DNA from: a virus
Reading direction: 5' to 3' (one strand)
Virus record (IMG/VR): IMGVR_UViG_3300027823_000001
Coordinates: 36,096 to 100,095 of that record
Length of the DNA stretch: 64,000 bases
Both the position numbers and the translations under genes were made by a program. The first letter of the stretch is position 1. Each line of letters begins with the position of its first letter. Below the pieces are notes generated by a model, which made no database searches, was not told the DNA's origin, and saw only the letters and a program-made list of their open reading frames with translations. Positions 56,534 through 64,000 of the stretch are shown here, piece by piece.

Positions 56534-58324
56534 ATGCCTCCCGGCGATAACTCGTTCACGGTAGGGCGCGCAGATCCAGCTGCGACGCCTACTGCGCTGT
56601 CCGATATCGAGTTCGGCTTCCGGCAGGGTTACGTGTTCGAGGTGATCGATCTGTCCGAGCCTCAGCGCGCGGTCTCCACGTTCGTCTTGCCCATCGCGCC
56701 TCGCGTGTACCGCATCTCGGAACCGAACGCCGCCACGCTCACGCCGACGCAAGGCAACACGGTCATCGCCGAAGAGTACGGCGCGATCATCCGCGAGATC
56801 GAACTAGAAGGCACGTTCGGTATCAGGGACAAGCGCGCGACTGGGTTCGATGGCGTGCAAGCAGGCGGACGCGCAGTCTCCGGCAACGAGCACTTTCGCC
56901 TCTTCCGCAATCTGTTCCGCGGCTACTACGAAGCGAAGCAAGATCCCGTGCGCGGGCCCATCACGCAGATGCGCTTCCACTCGCTGCGCGAGGACGATCA
57001 CTGGATCGTAGTGCCTCGCACCTTCGACACGCCGCGCGATGCAAAAAACCTGCGTGTGCACTACGACTACCGCACCACACTCGCTGCGATCGGTGTGGTG
57101 GACGACGTGCTCGCTCCGCGCACGGTCTCGGACGATACCAACGCGTTCACCGATGCGCTGCGCGACATCTCGCAGGGGCTCAACGACGCGCGCGGCTTCT
57201 TCGCGGACGCGAACGCGTTCTTGACGCGCGATGTGCAGCGCGGCGTGTTCGGCAACCTGCAAGCCGTCTTACTCAACGCAGGCTCGGTGATCAACGCAGT
57301 CTCGAACTTCCTGCGCACGGGTGTTGGCTTCATCAACATCCCTTTTCAGTTCGCCGTGAACGTGTGCACACAAATCGAACAGCTCGCGGATGACCTCGAC
57401 GAGACGGTGCAGTCTCCGCTCGACGCGACGGCGCAAGCGGCGCGCAACATGCGCAAGATGGAGTCGAGTTTCAACCGCATCCTCGCGTGGCCCGATCGCT
57501 TCGAGTCGAACTGGAACAACCGAGTGCGCGCGATCGAGAACGCATTCGCAGGCGAGCGACGCCTCACGCAGCGCGATGTGCTCGACGGTACAGCAGGGGC
57601 CACGGGCGGCACGCGGACTCGCGTTGCCTACGGCTCCGAGGGGCAGGCAGGGCTCGACTTCGGGCGCTACACGGCGGTCATCAGCGTGCCTGTCGGGCGA
57701 ACAGATACCATCTCGGGTTTCGCAGGGCGCTACGGCGTGCCTCCCGAACTGATCATCGTGATCAACGATCTCGCTGCGCCGTACATCACAGAGGCTGGCG
57801 GCGCAGGTACGCTCGGCCCTGGTGACGAGATCCTCATCCCCGTTGCAGATGCAGGTACGAATCCGAGCGGTGCAGTCGTAGGCTCCGGCTACTTGCCGGC
57901 AGATGTGATCCTCTACGGCCGCGACCTCGCGATCGACATGGAAGTCTTCAACGCAGAGGGCATCTTCGATCTCGCGGTGGACTCTTCGCACGGAGGCACG
58001 GATGCCTCGCTGGTGGCGGGCATCCCGTCAGTGGTGCAAGGCACGTTGATCACCGTGGAGACCGAGCGCGGCACGACGGTCTACATGCCTGACATCGGCG
58101 TTCGTCGATCGGTCGGCAAGAAGGGGACGTTGAGCAACGTCGTGCTCGCTGCGCTCAACTTCCGCGAGGCCATCCTCGCCGATCCCCGCATCGAGGGCAT
58201 CGACGCCTCCGAAGTGGTACTGGATGGTGACGTGCTCTCTCAGGACATCACCGCGCGCCTTCGATCGAGACGAACTTCCGTGTCTCTCGTGCGTCCCATT
58301 GGCCGCGCCGCTGGAGGATCCTGA
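56534..58324 (+). CDS. Composite baseplate protein: N-terminal domain, LysM, gp25/gpW-like wedge domain
   Basis: 596 aa. Residues 1-370 begin with a beta-rich domain (YVFEVIDLSEPQRAVSTFVL, GAIIREIELEGTFGIRDKRA, like DNA-circulation/gpN-type tail proteins) followed by helices (GLNDARGFFADANAFLTRDV). Residues ~381-438 are a LysM-like domain (VPVGRTDTISGFAGRYGVPP, LGPGDEILIPV). Residues ~455-590 match the gp25/gpW baseplate wedge fold: YGRDLAIDMEVFNAEGIFDL, NVVLAALNFREAILADPRIE. In most myoviruses these are three separate genes; here they are one chain. LysM may bind peptidoglycan or, in baseplates, connect hub to wedge. Confidence 0.75.
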   Translation: MPPGDNSFTVGRADPAATPTALSDIEFGFRQGYVFEVIDLSEPQRAVSTFVLPIAPRVYRISEPNAATLTPTQGNTVIAEEYGAIIREIELEGTFGIRDKRATGFDGVQAGGRAVSGNEHFRLFRNLFRGYYEAKQDPVRGPITQMRFHSLREDDHWIVVPRTFDTPRDAKNLRVHYDYRTTLAAIGVVDDVLAPRTVSDDTNAFTDALRDISQGLNDARGFFADANAFLTRDVQRGVFGNLQAVLLNAGSVINAVSNFLRTGVGFINIPFQFAVNVCTQIEQLADDLDETVQSPLDATAQAARNMRKMESSFNRILAWPDRFESNWNNRVRAIENAFAGERRLTQRDVLDGTAGATGGTRTRVAYGSEGQAGLDFGRYTAVISVPVGRTDTISGFAGRYGVPPELIIVINDLAAPYITEAGGAGTLGPGDEILIPVADAGTNPSGAVVGSGYLPADVILYGRDLAIDMEVFNAEGIFDLAVDSSHGGTDASLVAGIPSVVQGTLITVETERGTTVYMPDIGVRRSVGKKGTLSNVVLAALNFREAILADPRIEGIDASEVVLDGDVLSQDITARLRSRRTSVSLVRPIGRAAGGS

Positions 58325-59724
58325 TGCCTATCTTTCGCGCTCGTAACCGCATCGAGGTGCTGCGCGACATGGTGGGTCGTGTCGTCGCGCGCTCGACGCT
58401 GACCGGGCTGACACGCAACAGCGCCGTGTACCATGTGCTCGCGTCGGCGGCAGACGAGATCGCGGAGGCGTACTTTCAGATCGCGCGGATGCGCGAGCTG
58501 TTCTCTATCGATCGGGCCACAGGCTCGGACCTCGACGAGCGCGCGCGCGAGATCCAACCGGGCACCGTGACGCGCCGTTCAGCGGGCTACGCCACGACCA
58601 CGGTCGTCTACTCGCGACCTGGCATCGTCGGCGCCATCTCGATCCCCGCGGGCTCCATCGTAGGCGCTGCTGACGCGTCGGGCGTGATCCGCTACCGCGC
58701 CACGGCGGCAGGATCGATCCTGAATGGCGCCAGCACGAGCGCGCCCATCCCCGTCACAGCAGCAGAGGCAGGCACGCGCGGCAACGTGGACGCGGGATCG
58801 ATCCTCCGACTGCTGACGCGCATTCAAGGCGTCACAGCGGTCACGAATCCGTCGGCCGTCGGCAACGGGACCGACCGCGAGAGCGATGCCGACTTCCGCG
58901 CGCGGCTCAAGGTCTTCGTGCGTTCGCTCGCGCGTGGCACCGTCGCTGCGCTGCAAGCGAATGCGAAGGTCGCGCGCCTCACCGATGGCTCGCGCGTCAT
59001 CTTCGCGAGTGTCTACGAAGACCCACTCACCAACGGCTACGTGCAGCTCTACATCGACGATGGGACTGGTGGTACGGACACCTACGACTCCAGCTTCGTC
59101 AGCTCTTACGATGTGCTGCTCGCAGCTGCGCTTGGTGGTGAGCGCCGAGTCTTCACCGCAGCCAAGCCCATCCGCGACGACGGTTCGTTCACACTGGAAG
59201 TGAACACCGTGCTTCAGGTGCGCGGCACGGACTACGTGCTCAATCCTGCGACAGGGCAGGTGACCTTCACGACAGGTAGTTACCCGGCAGGGCTCACGAT
59301 CAGTGACAACGTTCGCGCGCACTACCGATCGTACACACGACTCGTGCGCGAGACGCAGCGCATCATGGATGGTGATCCGCTCTCCCCACTCACCTATCCC
59401 GGCATCCGGGCGGCGGGAGTGCTGGTGCGCGTGCTGCCGCCTCAGACACTGCCTCAGACCCTGGCCGCAGGCATCGCGGTAGATGACGGCTTCGACGTGC
59501 TCACGGTCGCGCAGCAGGTCGTCACGGCGATCCAGAACTACATCAACGGCCTCAACATCGGCGAGGATGTGATCGTCGCGCAGATCATCGAAGTGAGCAT
59601 GGCTGTGCAAGGCATGCACGACTTCTACATCACGTCTCTCTCTGGTTCTTCGCCGCCCGTCAACCAAGTGCTGCTTGAGAGTCAGGTCGCGCGCATCGCA
59701 GCTGGCGACATTTCGCTCATCTGA
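58324..59724 (+). CDS. Baseplate J-like protein
   Basis: The ATG overlaps the previous stop with GGAGGATCC upstream. The 466-aa protein carries the J signature: GSDLDERAREIQPGTVTRRS, SIPAGSIVGAADASGVIRY, PVTAAEAGTRGNVDAGSIL, GTDRESDADFRARLKVFVRS. It is a main wedge subunit that controls contraction. The C-terminal part (VVTAIQNYINGLNIGEDVI, IIEVSMAVQGMHDFYITSL) is typical of the family end. Confidence 0.92.
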   Translation: MPIFRARNRIEVLRDMVGRVVARSTLTGLTRNSAVYHVLASAADEIAEAYFQIARMRELFSIDRATGSDLDERAREIQPGTVTRRSAGYATTTVVYSRPGIVGAISIPAGSIVGAADASGVIRYRATAAGSILNGASTSAPIPVTAAEAGTRGNVDAGSILRLLTRIQGVTAVTNPSAVGNGTDRESDADFRARLKVFVRSLARGTVAALQANAKVARLTDGSRVIFASVYEDPLTNGYVQLYIDDGTGGTDTYDSSFVSSYDVLLAAALGGERRVFTAAKPIRDDGSFTLEVNTVLQVRGTDYVLNPATGQVTFTTGSYPAGLTISDNVRAHYRSYTRLVRETQRIMDGDPLSPLTYPGIRAAGVLVRVLPPQTLPQTLAAGIAVDDGFDVLTVAQQVVTAIQNYINGLNIGEDVIVAQIIEVSMAVQGMHDFYITSLSGSSPPVNQVLLESQVARIAAGDISLI

Positions 59725-59738
59725 AGGTAGGTCTGGTC

Positions 59739-61757
59739 ATGAGTGCTTCGATCCGCTTCAACAGCTCTTCTGGCCCGCTTCAGATTGCGGCGGGCGCAGT
59801 CGCGCTCGCGAACTTCAACGACACGGCGGTCTTGGGCTGGCACTGGGAGCTGCTCGACAAGCCGACCAGCAGCGCCTCGGTGATCTCGTCTGCGTTTGCG
59901 TCAGCTCCGAGTTTCACTGCCGACACACCGGGAAGCTACCGCGTGCGGCTGCGCACCTACGTCGATGCGGCTCGCACCGTGCTCGACGCGACCGATATCC
60001 AGATCACATTCATCAGATTTCCATCGCCGTTCGTGTGGCGTAAGCCCGCCGCTGGTGAGACCACGGAAGCGGACCCCTCGCGAGGCTGGGCAACTGCGCG
60101 AGACGAGTTTACGAACGATGTACAGACTTACCTGCAAGGCGGTCTGCAAACGGCGTTCGATCAAATAGGCACCATCGAGCTTGGCGGCGGGAGTCTCGTA
60201 GTCACGCAGGCCGCCTCTCCTGTCTTCACCTTCGATGGCGCAACGGGTCGCGCGCGCATTCCGAACGGCACGCTGGCGGCGCCCGCACTCTCGTTCTCCG
60301 GCGATGGGAGCAGCGGCATCTACTCCGCGGGTGGACTCGGCAAGTGGAGTCTTGTTGCGAACAACGTGACGATGATCGACTTCGGCTCTGGAGCCATCAG
60401 CTTCGGCGCACGCACGTATCAGCACGACGGCGCCGTAGGCACGCCAGGTATCTCGTTCACTGCCGATCCGGATACCGGCATCTACCGGATCACGGCTGAC
60501 TCGCTCGGCATCTCAACTGGTGGAGTGCTGCGGCTCGGAGTGTCCACGACAGGGTTCGACTCGACGGTGTTCATTCGAGGCGTGGATGGTACCGCAGCAA
60601 GCCCTGGCTTCACCTTCGTCGCGGAGCAAACCACAGGCATGTTCCGCGCAGGCACCGCGCTAGGCCTTGCGACTGCGGGCGCCGAGCGCGTTCGCTTCGT
60701 CGCAGGCACGAGCACGCTGGTCGGTCACTGGGTGCCTTCGGCGGATCTGACGTGGGACCTCGGCACCGCAGCCTCGTTCCGCTGGAACAACCTCTACGTC
60801 GGCGCAATCACGGCGACGACAGTCACGGCGACGACGTACGTCGGTCTGCCCGCCGCCCCCGGCGGAGTGCCCACGTCCCGCACGATCACCGCAGGGACCG
60901 GGCTCACCGGAGGCGGCGATCTCACCGCAGACCGCACCTTGACTGTAGATATCGCGGGGACAAGCCCACTGCCGATCGGGACCGCAGATCCAGGCGCGTC
61001 AGGCAAGGTCTCTGATCGAGACCACGTGCACGCGCACGGCTCGCAGACGGGACCGACGAATCACGCGCTCGCGACGAAGTCAGCGCACGGTTTCCTCGAC
61101 TCCGCCGATTACGACCGCGTGATCGGCCGGGCGCAGAACCAAGAGATTGTTTTCCGCGAAGAGTTCGAGGCCGGTGTGCCTGTCGGTTGGACTGGCACAG
61201 TCACGGGCGCGGGGGCTACCGTCGCGCTCGTAGTGGGTGGATCCACCTACGGATCGTTACTGCGCCTCTATGTCGGGACTACAGCGACCGGTACCGCGCA
61301 GCTCGACCGGTCGCTGAATCACTTCTACACGAACCGGTTCTCCCGGTTCGCGTGGGAGGTCAAGGGCTTTGTTTCGGGGCTCTCTACCGGCGCCGAGGAG
61401 TACGATCTGTTCATGTGCTACTCCGGCATCAACGGTGTGTCACTCAGTTACGACCGCAATACCTCGCTCTACTGGCAGACTACGAGGTGGGCGGCAGGGG
61501 TGCCGACGCACACGGTGACCACCGTACTGGCTGACACTGCGATGCACTCATTTGGGTGGGTGTGGACCTCGGCGGCCGGAGGGACCGTGACTCTATCGAT
61601 CGACGGCGTGGCGGTCGGAGTGGCGTACACAGGAGTCACCTTCGCCGCCGTCGCCCTAACGGCGGCGCGTATGGTGAAGAGCGCCGGCAGCGTGCCGCCG
61701 TTTGCCTACCTGGACTTCACTGAGGCGGTTGGCACGCTCGCGACCCCGAGGAGCTGA
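59739..61757 (+). CDS. Tail fibre protein
   Basis: ATG with AAGGTAGG. 672 aa. The N-terminus is an Ig/PKD-like domain (AVLGWHWELLDKPTSSASVI, PGSYRVRLRTYVDAARTVLD). The middle has repeats common in fibres: GDGSSGIYSAGG (~188), DPDTGIYRITADSLGIS (~243), EQTTGMFRAGTALGLA (~297), and GTGLTGGGDLTADRTLT (~384). DHVHAHGSQTGPTNHA near 428 contains an HxH motif like the iron-binding knitting region of T4 fibres. The C-terminal 200 residues are a jelly-roll domain (REEFEAGVPVGWTG, FMCYSGINGVSLSYDRNT), probably the receptor or sugar-binding tip. Confidence 0.85.
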   Translation: MSASIRFNSSSGPLQIAAGAVALANFNDTAVLGWHWELLDKPTSSASVISSAFASAPSFTADTPGSYRVRLRTYVDAARTVLDATDIQITFIRFPSPFVWRKPAAGETTEADPSRGWATARDEFTNDVQTYLQGGLQTAFDQIGTIELGGGSLVVTQAASPVFTFDGATGRARIPNGTLAAPALSFSGDGSSGIYSAGGLGKWSLVANNVTMIDFGSGAISFGARTYQHDGAVGTPGISFTADPDTGIYRITADSLGISTGGVLRLGVSTTGFDSTVFIRGVDGTAASPGFTFVAEQTTGMFRAGTALGLATAGAERVRFVAGTSTLVGHWVPSADLTWDLGTAASFRWNNLYVGAITATTVTATTYVGLPAAPGGVPTSRTITAGTGLTGGGDLTADRTLTVDIAGTSPLPIGTADPGASGKVSDRDHVHAHGSQTGPTNHALATKSAHGFLDSADYDRVIGRAQNQEIVFREEFEAGVPVGWTGTVTGAGATVALVVGGSTYGSLLRLYVGTTATGTAQLDRSLNHFYTNRFSRFAWEVKGFVSGLSTGAEEYDLFMCYSGINGVSLSYDRNTSLYWQTTRWAAGVPTHTVTTVLADTAMHSFGWVWTSAAGGTVTLSIDGVAVGVAYTGVTFAAVALTAARMVKSAGSVPPFAYLDFTEAVGTLATPRS

Positions 61758-61758
61758 T

Positions 61759-62019
61759 ATGGAGTACCAGATCGTGATCGACGAGATCGTGGGCAGCAAA
61801 ATGCAGGTGAGCGTGATCGAGCACTCAGCAGCGAGCGTCCGATGCATTGAAACCTTTATGATGTCGTTCACCAAGGGCGATCCCAAGGCGGACCTGCTCG
61901 CCGCGGTGAAGGTCCTCGCGCTCGCGTCGATAGCCGCGGACACCGGCGAGGTCAGACCAGGCGACCACGGTGACGAGCGAGACCTTGTGGGAGGGGTATT
62001 CACGCTCAAGGTGGGGTGA
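61759..62019 (+). CDS. Hypothetical protein, 86 aa
   Basis: ATG at 61759, overlapping the end of the fibre gene region with GAGGAG upstream. A small alpha/beta protein (MEYQIVIDEIVGSKMQVSVI, DPKADLLAAVKVLALASIA). It lies directly behind the fibre gene, where fibre-assembly chaperones often are. Unknown family. Confidence 0.5.
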   Translation: MEYQIVIDEIVGSKMQVSVIEHSAASVRCIETFMMSFTKGDPKADLLAAVKVLALASIAADTGEVRPGDHGDERDLVGGVFTLKVG

Positions 62020-62091
62020 CACCGTGCCCGCTACTCAACTGGTGCGCGACCATCCGTTACGGTAGAGTCCACCGCTAACACGGAGACGACG

Positions 62092-62367
62092 ATGAAGAGA
62101 CTCAAGACCGCAGCCAAGCCCAAGAGCGAGACCGAAGAGATCGACCTCGATCCAAACATCGCAACGCAGATTGCGCTCAGCGCAACCCGTCTCGAAAGCG
62201 CGCAGAACGCCGTCCAAGCGCGCAGCAGTGAGCTGAACCATCTACTGCTCCAAGCGCAGAACCACTATGCGGAGAACGGCAAGTACGAGGTGACCGCGAT
62301 CGATCCCAACAAGGGTAAGGTGCAGCGCAAACCCCGCACGACCGGAGGCGATCAGCCCACCGGCTGA
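62092..62367 (+). CDS. Hypothetical coiled-coil protein, 91 aa
   Basis: ATG with CGGAGACG. Basic and acidic ends flank a helical heptad region (IATQIALSATRLESAQNAVQ). TAGAGT at 62063-62068 upstream may be a -10. A tail accessory or chaperone role is possible; no family recognised. Confidence 0.5.
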   Translation: MKRLKTAAKPKSETEEIDLDPNIATQIALSATRLESAQNAVQARSSELNHLLLQAQNHYAENGKYEVTAIDPNKGKVQRKPRTTGGDQPTG

Positions 62368-62377
62368 TCGGTGATCA

Positions 62378-62866
62378 ATGCCCGTGTTCGGTTGGGGTGT
62401 AGGCGACTGGGGCGGCATCGACAGCAACCCGTGGGGAGGTGTCGGCGATGCCGCCGTTGTACCGCCCGCGATCGATGCTGTGATCTCGCCGCAGGGCACA
62501 TCACCGAACGGCGGGCAACTCCTCGACGTGCTTGGCGGCGACGTGATCCAGATCATCGGGATCGGCTACGAAGACCCGATCCTGATCGAGGTACTCAGCG
62601 GCGCATCTGGCGGTCCGTACACAGTCGAAGGCACCTGCTTCACGTTCGATGCGCGCTACGACATCACCACCACGCGAGTCTTCACGGGCACGCCCGCTTT
62701 GCCCGCAGGCAAGTACCACCTACGCATCACCAACACCACGAGTGTCGTCGTGCTGGAAGATGCGATCGACTACCAGCCGTTCTCTGACGAGCTGAAGGTC
62801 CTTCGCGTGCGCGGCGGGCTTGCGCGTCCGTGGGCCAGCGGGCGTCGCGTCTTGGGAGGTGCCTGA
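62378..62866 (+). CDS. Probable tail protein with IPT/Ig-like domain, 162 aa
   Basis: ATG at 62378. After a Gly/Trp-rich start (MPVFGWGVGDWGGIDSNPWG) comes an Ig/IPT-like domain: VISPQGTSPNGGQLLDVLGG, VIQIIGIGYEDPILIEVLSG, YHLRITNTTSVVVLEDAI. This is the course of TIG/IPT domains in fibres. Its stop overlaps the next start. Confidence 0.6.
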   Translation: MPVFGWGVGDWGGIDSNPWGGVGDAAVVPPAIDAVISPQGTSPNGGQLLDVLGGDVIQIIGIGYEDPILIEVLSGASGGPYTVEGTCFTFDARYDITTTRVFTGTPALPAGKYHLRITNTTSVVVLEDAIDYQPFSDELKVLRVRGGLARPWASGRRVLGGA

Positions 62867-63870
62867 TGGCCCGCAGCGGACTGTGGAAGGCGCTGATCGA
62901 CGCCATCGAGGGTCAGGCTGATGCTCTCAGCGGACAGTCCGTGACCGAGCTGACGACGCTTCTCGCGGAAGATGAGACAGCGTTGATCAACGTTTCGAGC
63001 ACGGTGCGCTTCGGCGCGAACACCGACGACGCAACGATCAGCATCTTGCTCATCGGCGGCGAGATCGTGCTCGCGACAGGTCGCACGCTCACCACGTTCA
63101 CCACGCTCTCTCGCGGGCAGCAGACGACGACCGTCCGCACGCATCCGGCCGGCACGCTAGTCTACGACCTCTCGCGGAACCGCACCGCGCTCGACCTACT
63201 GCGCCGAGGCTTCTTCGTCGGCACGGCGCGCCTGGAAGACCTCGACGTGATCGGGCGCAACCTTGGGCTGCACAAGTGCCCTGGACTCGACGAAGAGACT
63301 TGGCGCGCGCTGATCCAGGTGATGGCGTATCTGCCGAACCAACCGATCGATGCGTTCCGTCGAGTGCTCGATGTCTTTCCTGGGATCGGGAACTACGAGA
63401 TCGTAGAAGAGTTGATTACCGATCCTTCGGTGGTCCTCATCAACGTGTCGATCCCCACCGCGTCCGATCTGAAGGGTAAGTTCTTTCTGAACGGCGGAGA
63501 GCCTCAGCTCGCCAACGGCGGAGGGACCGAGGTGACCACGGACTATCCGATCAACCAAGTGCTCGGCGTCTACGACGATGACGACGACACGCGGCGCGGC
63601 AACCGTGAGGGGCGCACGAACTACGCGACGACGAACACCTTCGGAGGCTCCACCATCACGCTGGACACGACTGTCGGCGCAGCCGATCCTCTCATCGTGG
63701 ACTACGGCGCGTTCACGGCGCACTACCTCGCAGCAGACGAGACAGAGCGCTACGCTGCCGATGGTGAGTTCTACCCGTACCTCTCGGACCCTTCCGCCAT
63801 CGTGCGCTGCTTGCTCGATCAAGTGCGCGCTGCTGGTGTCCGCGTGGTCGTGACCGCTACTCTCGTCTAG
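62866..63870 (+). CDS. Probable tail/baseplate protein, 334 aa
   Basis: The ATG overlaps the previous stop. The middle part reads ARLEDLDVIGRNLGLHKCPG followed by LDEETWRALIQVMAYLPNQP and IDAFRRVLDVFPG. This resembles the 'lDrlgrnlgvpR.pg..d..yR..l...ay....T..aie.vl....G' region of J-like or fibre-attachment proteins. Beta-rich ends (VVLINVSIPTASDLKGKFFL). It may be a second wedge or a fibre connector. Confidence 0.6.
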   Translation: MARSGLWKALIDAIEGQADALSGQSVTELTTLLAEDETALINVSSTVRFGANTDDATISILLIGGEIVLATGRTLTTFTTLSRGQQTTTVRTHPAGTLVYDLSRNRTALDLLRRGFFVGTARLEDLDVIGRNLGLHKCPGLDEETWRALIQVMAYLPNQPIDAFRRVLDVFPGIGNYEIVEELITDPSVVLINVSIPTASDLKGKFFLNGGEPQLANGGGTEVTTDYPINQVLGVYDDDDDTRRGNREGRTNYATTNTFGGSTITLDTTVGAADPLIVDYGAFTAHYLAADETERYAADGEFYPYLSDPSAIVRCLLDQVRAAGVRVVVTATLV

Positions 63871-63879
63871 GAGAACAAG

Positions 63880-64000
63880 ATGCGCATCGTTCGTTGGGCC
63901 TCAAGTGAGCGCGTTGATCTTCCCGATCTCACCGCGATGTCGTTTCTCGCTCTTGGTGAGTTCCGCCGTTCGATACGTGCGCTGGTGACTGGCGAAGCGG
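63880..64000 (+). CDS. Start of an unknown protein (partial)
   Basis: ATG at 63880 with TAGGAG upstream (overlapping the previous stop codon). It reads MRIVRWASSERVDLPDLTAM and 20 further residues, then runs off the window. Too little is visible to assign a function; by position another tail protein. Confidence 0.55.
   Translation, partial: MRIVRWASSERVDLPDLTAMSFLALGEFRRSIRALVTGEA

Noticed and set aside
1-64000. CRISPR array, insertion sequence, integrase/attachment site or replication origin
   Set aside because: No regularly spaced repeats, transposase motifs, tyrosine/serine recombinase motifs or iteron clusters were seen on reading. Direct repeats found are short and within genes.

Overview
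The window is a 64 kb stretch of GC-rich DNA in which every gene I can support lies on the + strand, with start/stop overlaps (ATGA, GTGA) almost throughout. It is part of the genome of a large tailed bacteriophage with a contractile tail (myovirus): terminase, portal, prohead protease, capsid, sheath, tube, tape measure and baseplate genes follow each other in order. No integrase, DNA polymerase or lysis cassette is visible here, so I cannot say whether the phage is temperate. The host is probably a Gram-negative bacterium, because two lipoprotein genes are present. The style of one of them (Asp/Ala-rich spacer, then Cys pairs) resembles myxobacterial surface lipoproteins; this host guess is weak.

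Layout. Positions 1-16,000 are an accessory/metabolic region of small overlapping genes. It includes a beta-class DNA methyltransferase, a deoxyribosyltransferase-fold protein, a dCTP deaminase with an added zinc ribbon, a SLOG-fold protein, ThyX and a DUF3310 protein (together a dUMP/dTMP supply module). It also holds a lone GroES-like co-chaperonin, two lipoproteins (one an alpha/beta-hydrolase with a degenerate nucleophile elbow), and many small unknowns. Several genes here are preceded by a recurring promoter-like motif, CATCG[G/T]GTA. In several cases the start codon sits 5-8 bases after the TA-containing hexamer, which suggests leaderless mRNAs.

Positions 16,069-38,620 hold the terminase, portal and a run of very large proteins of the 'polyvalent' type (multi-domain proteins thought to be packaged and injected with the DNA). 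They are a 918-aa Pro/Ala/Gly-rich protein, a 695-aa protein, a MuF+metallopeptidase protein, and a 1076-aa protein joining a pyrophosphatase-like domain, a GNAT acetyltransferase and what reads as a complete sigma-70 factor (regions 2, 3 and 4). The last is a 2253-aa protein with a zincin protease and a SNF2-type helicase. Four of them share a short aromatic motif (HKYxSKKxDGxGGWxYxY or a variant). I consider the possible injected sigma factor, together with the non-canonical promoter motif, the most interesting hypothesis in the window.

Positions 38,680-45,200 are the head module: terminator, prohead protease, scaffold-like protein, major capsid protein with an inserted Ig-like domain, two terminators, and small head proteins. 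Positions 45,200-64,000 are the neck and tail: connector and completion proteins, sheath, tube, a tail-assembly chaperone pair joined by a probable +1 frameshift, tape measure, hub, spike, a fused LysM/gp25-like baseplate protein, baseplate J, tail fibre and further tail proteins. The last gene runs off the end of the window.

All functions are read from motifs and gene order by eye; no database search was run.
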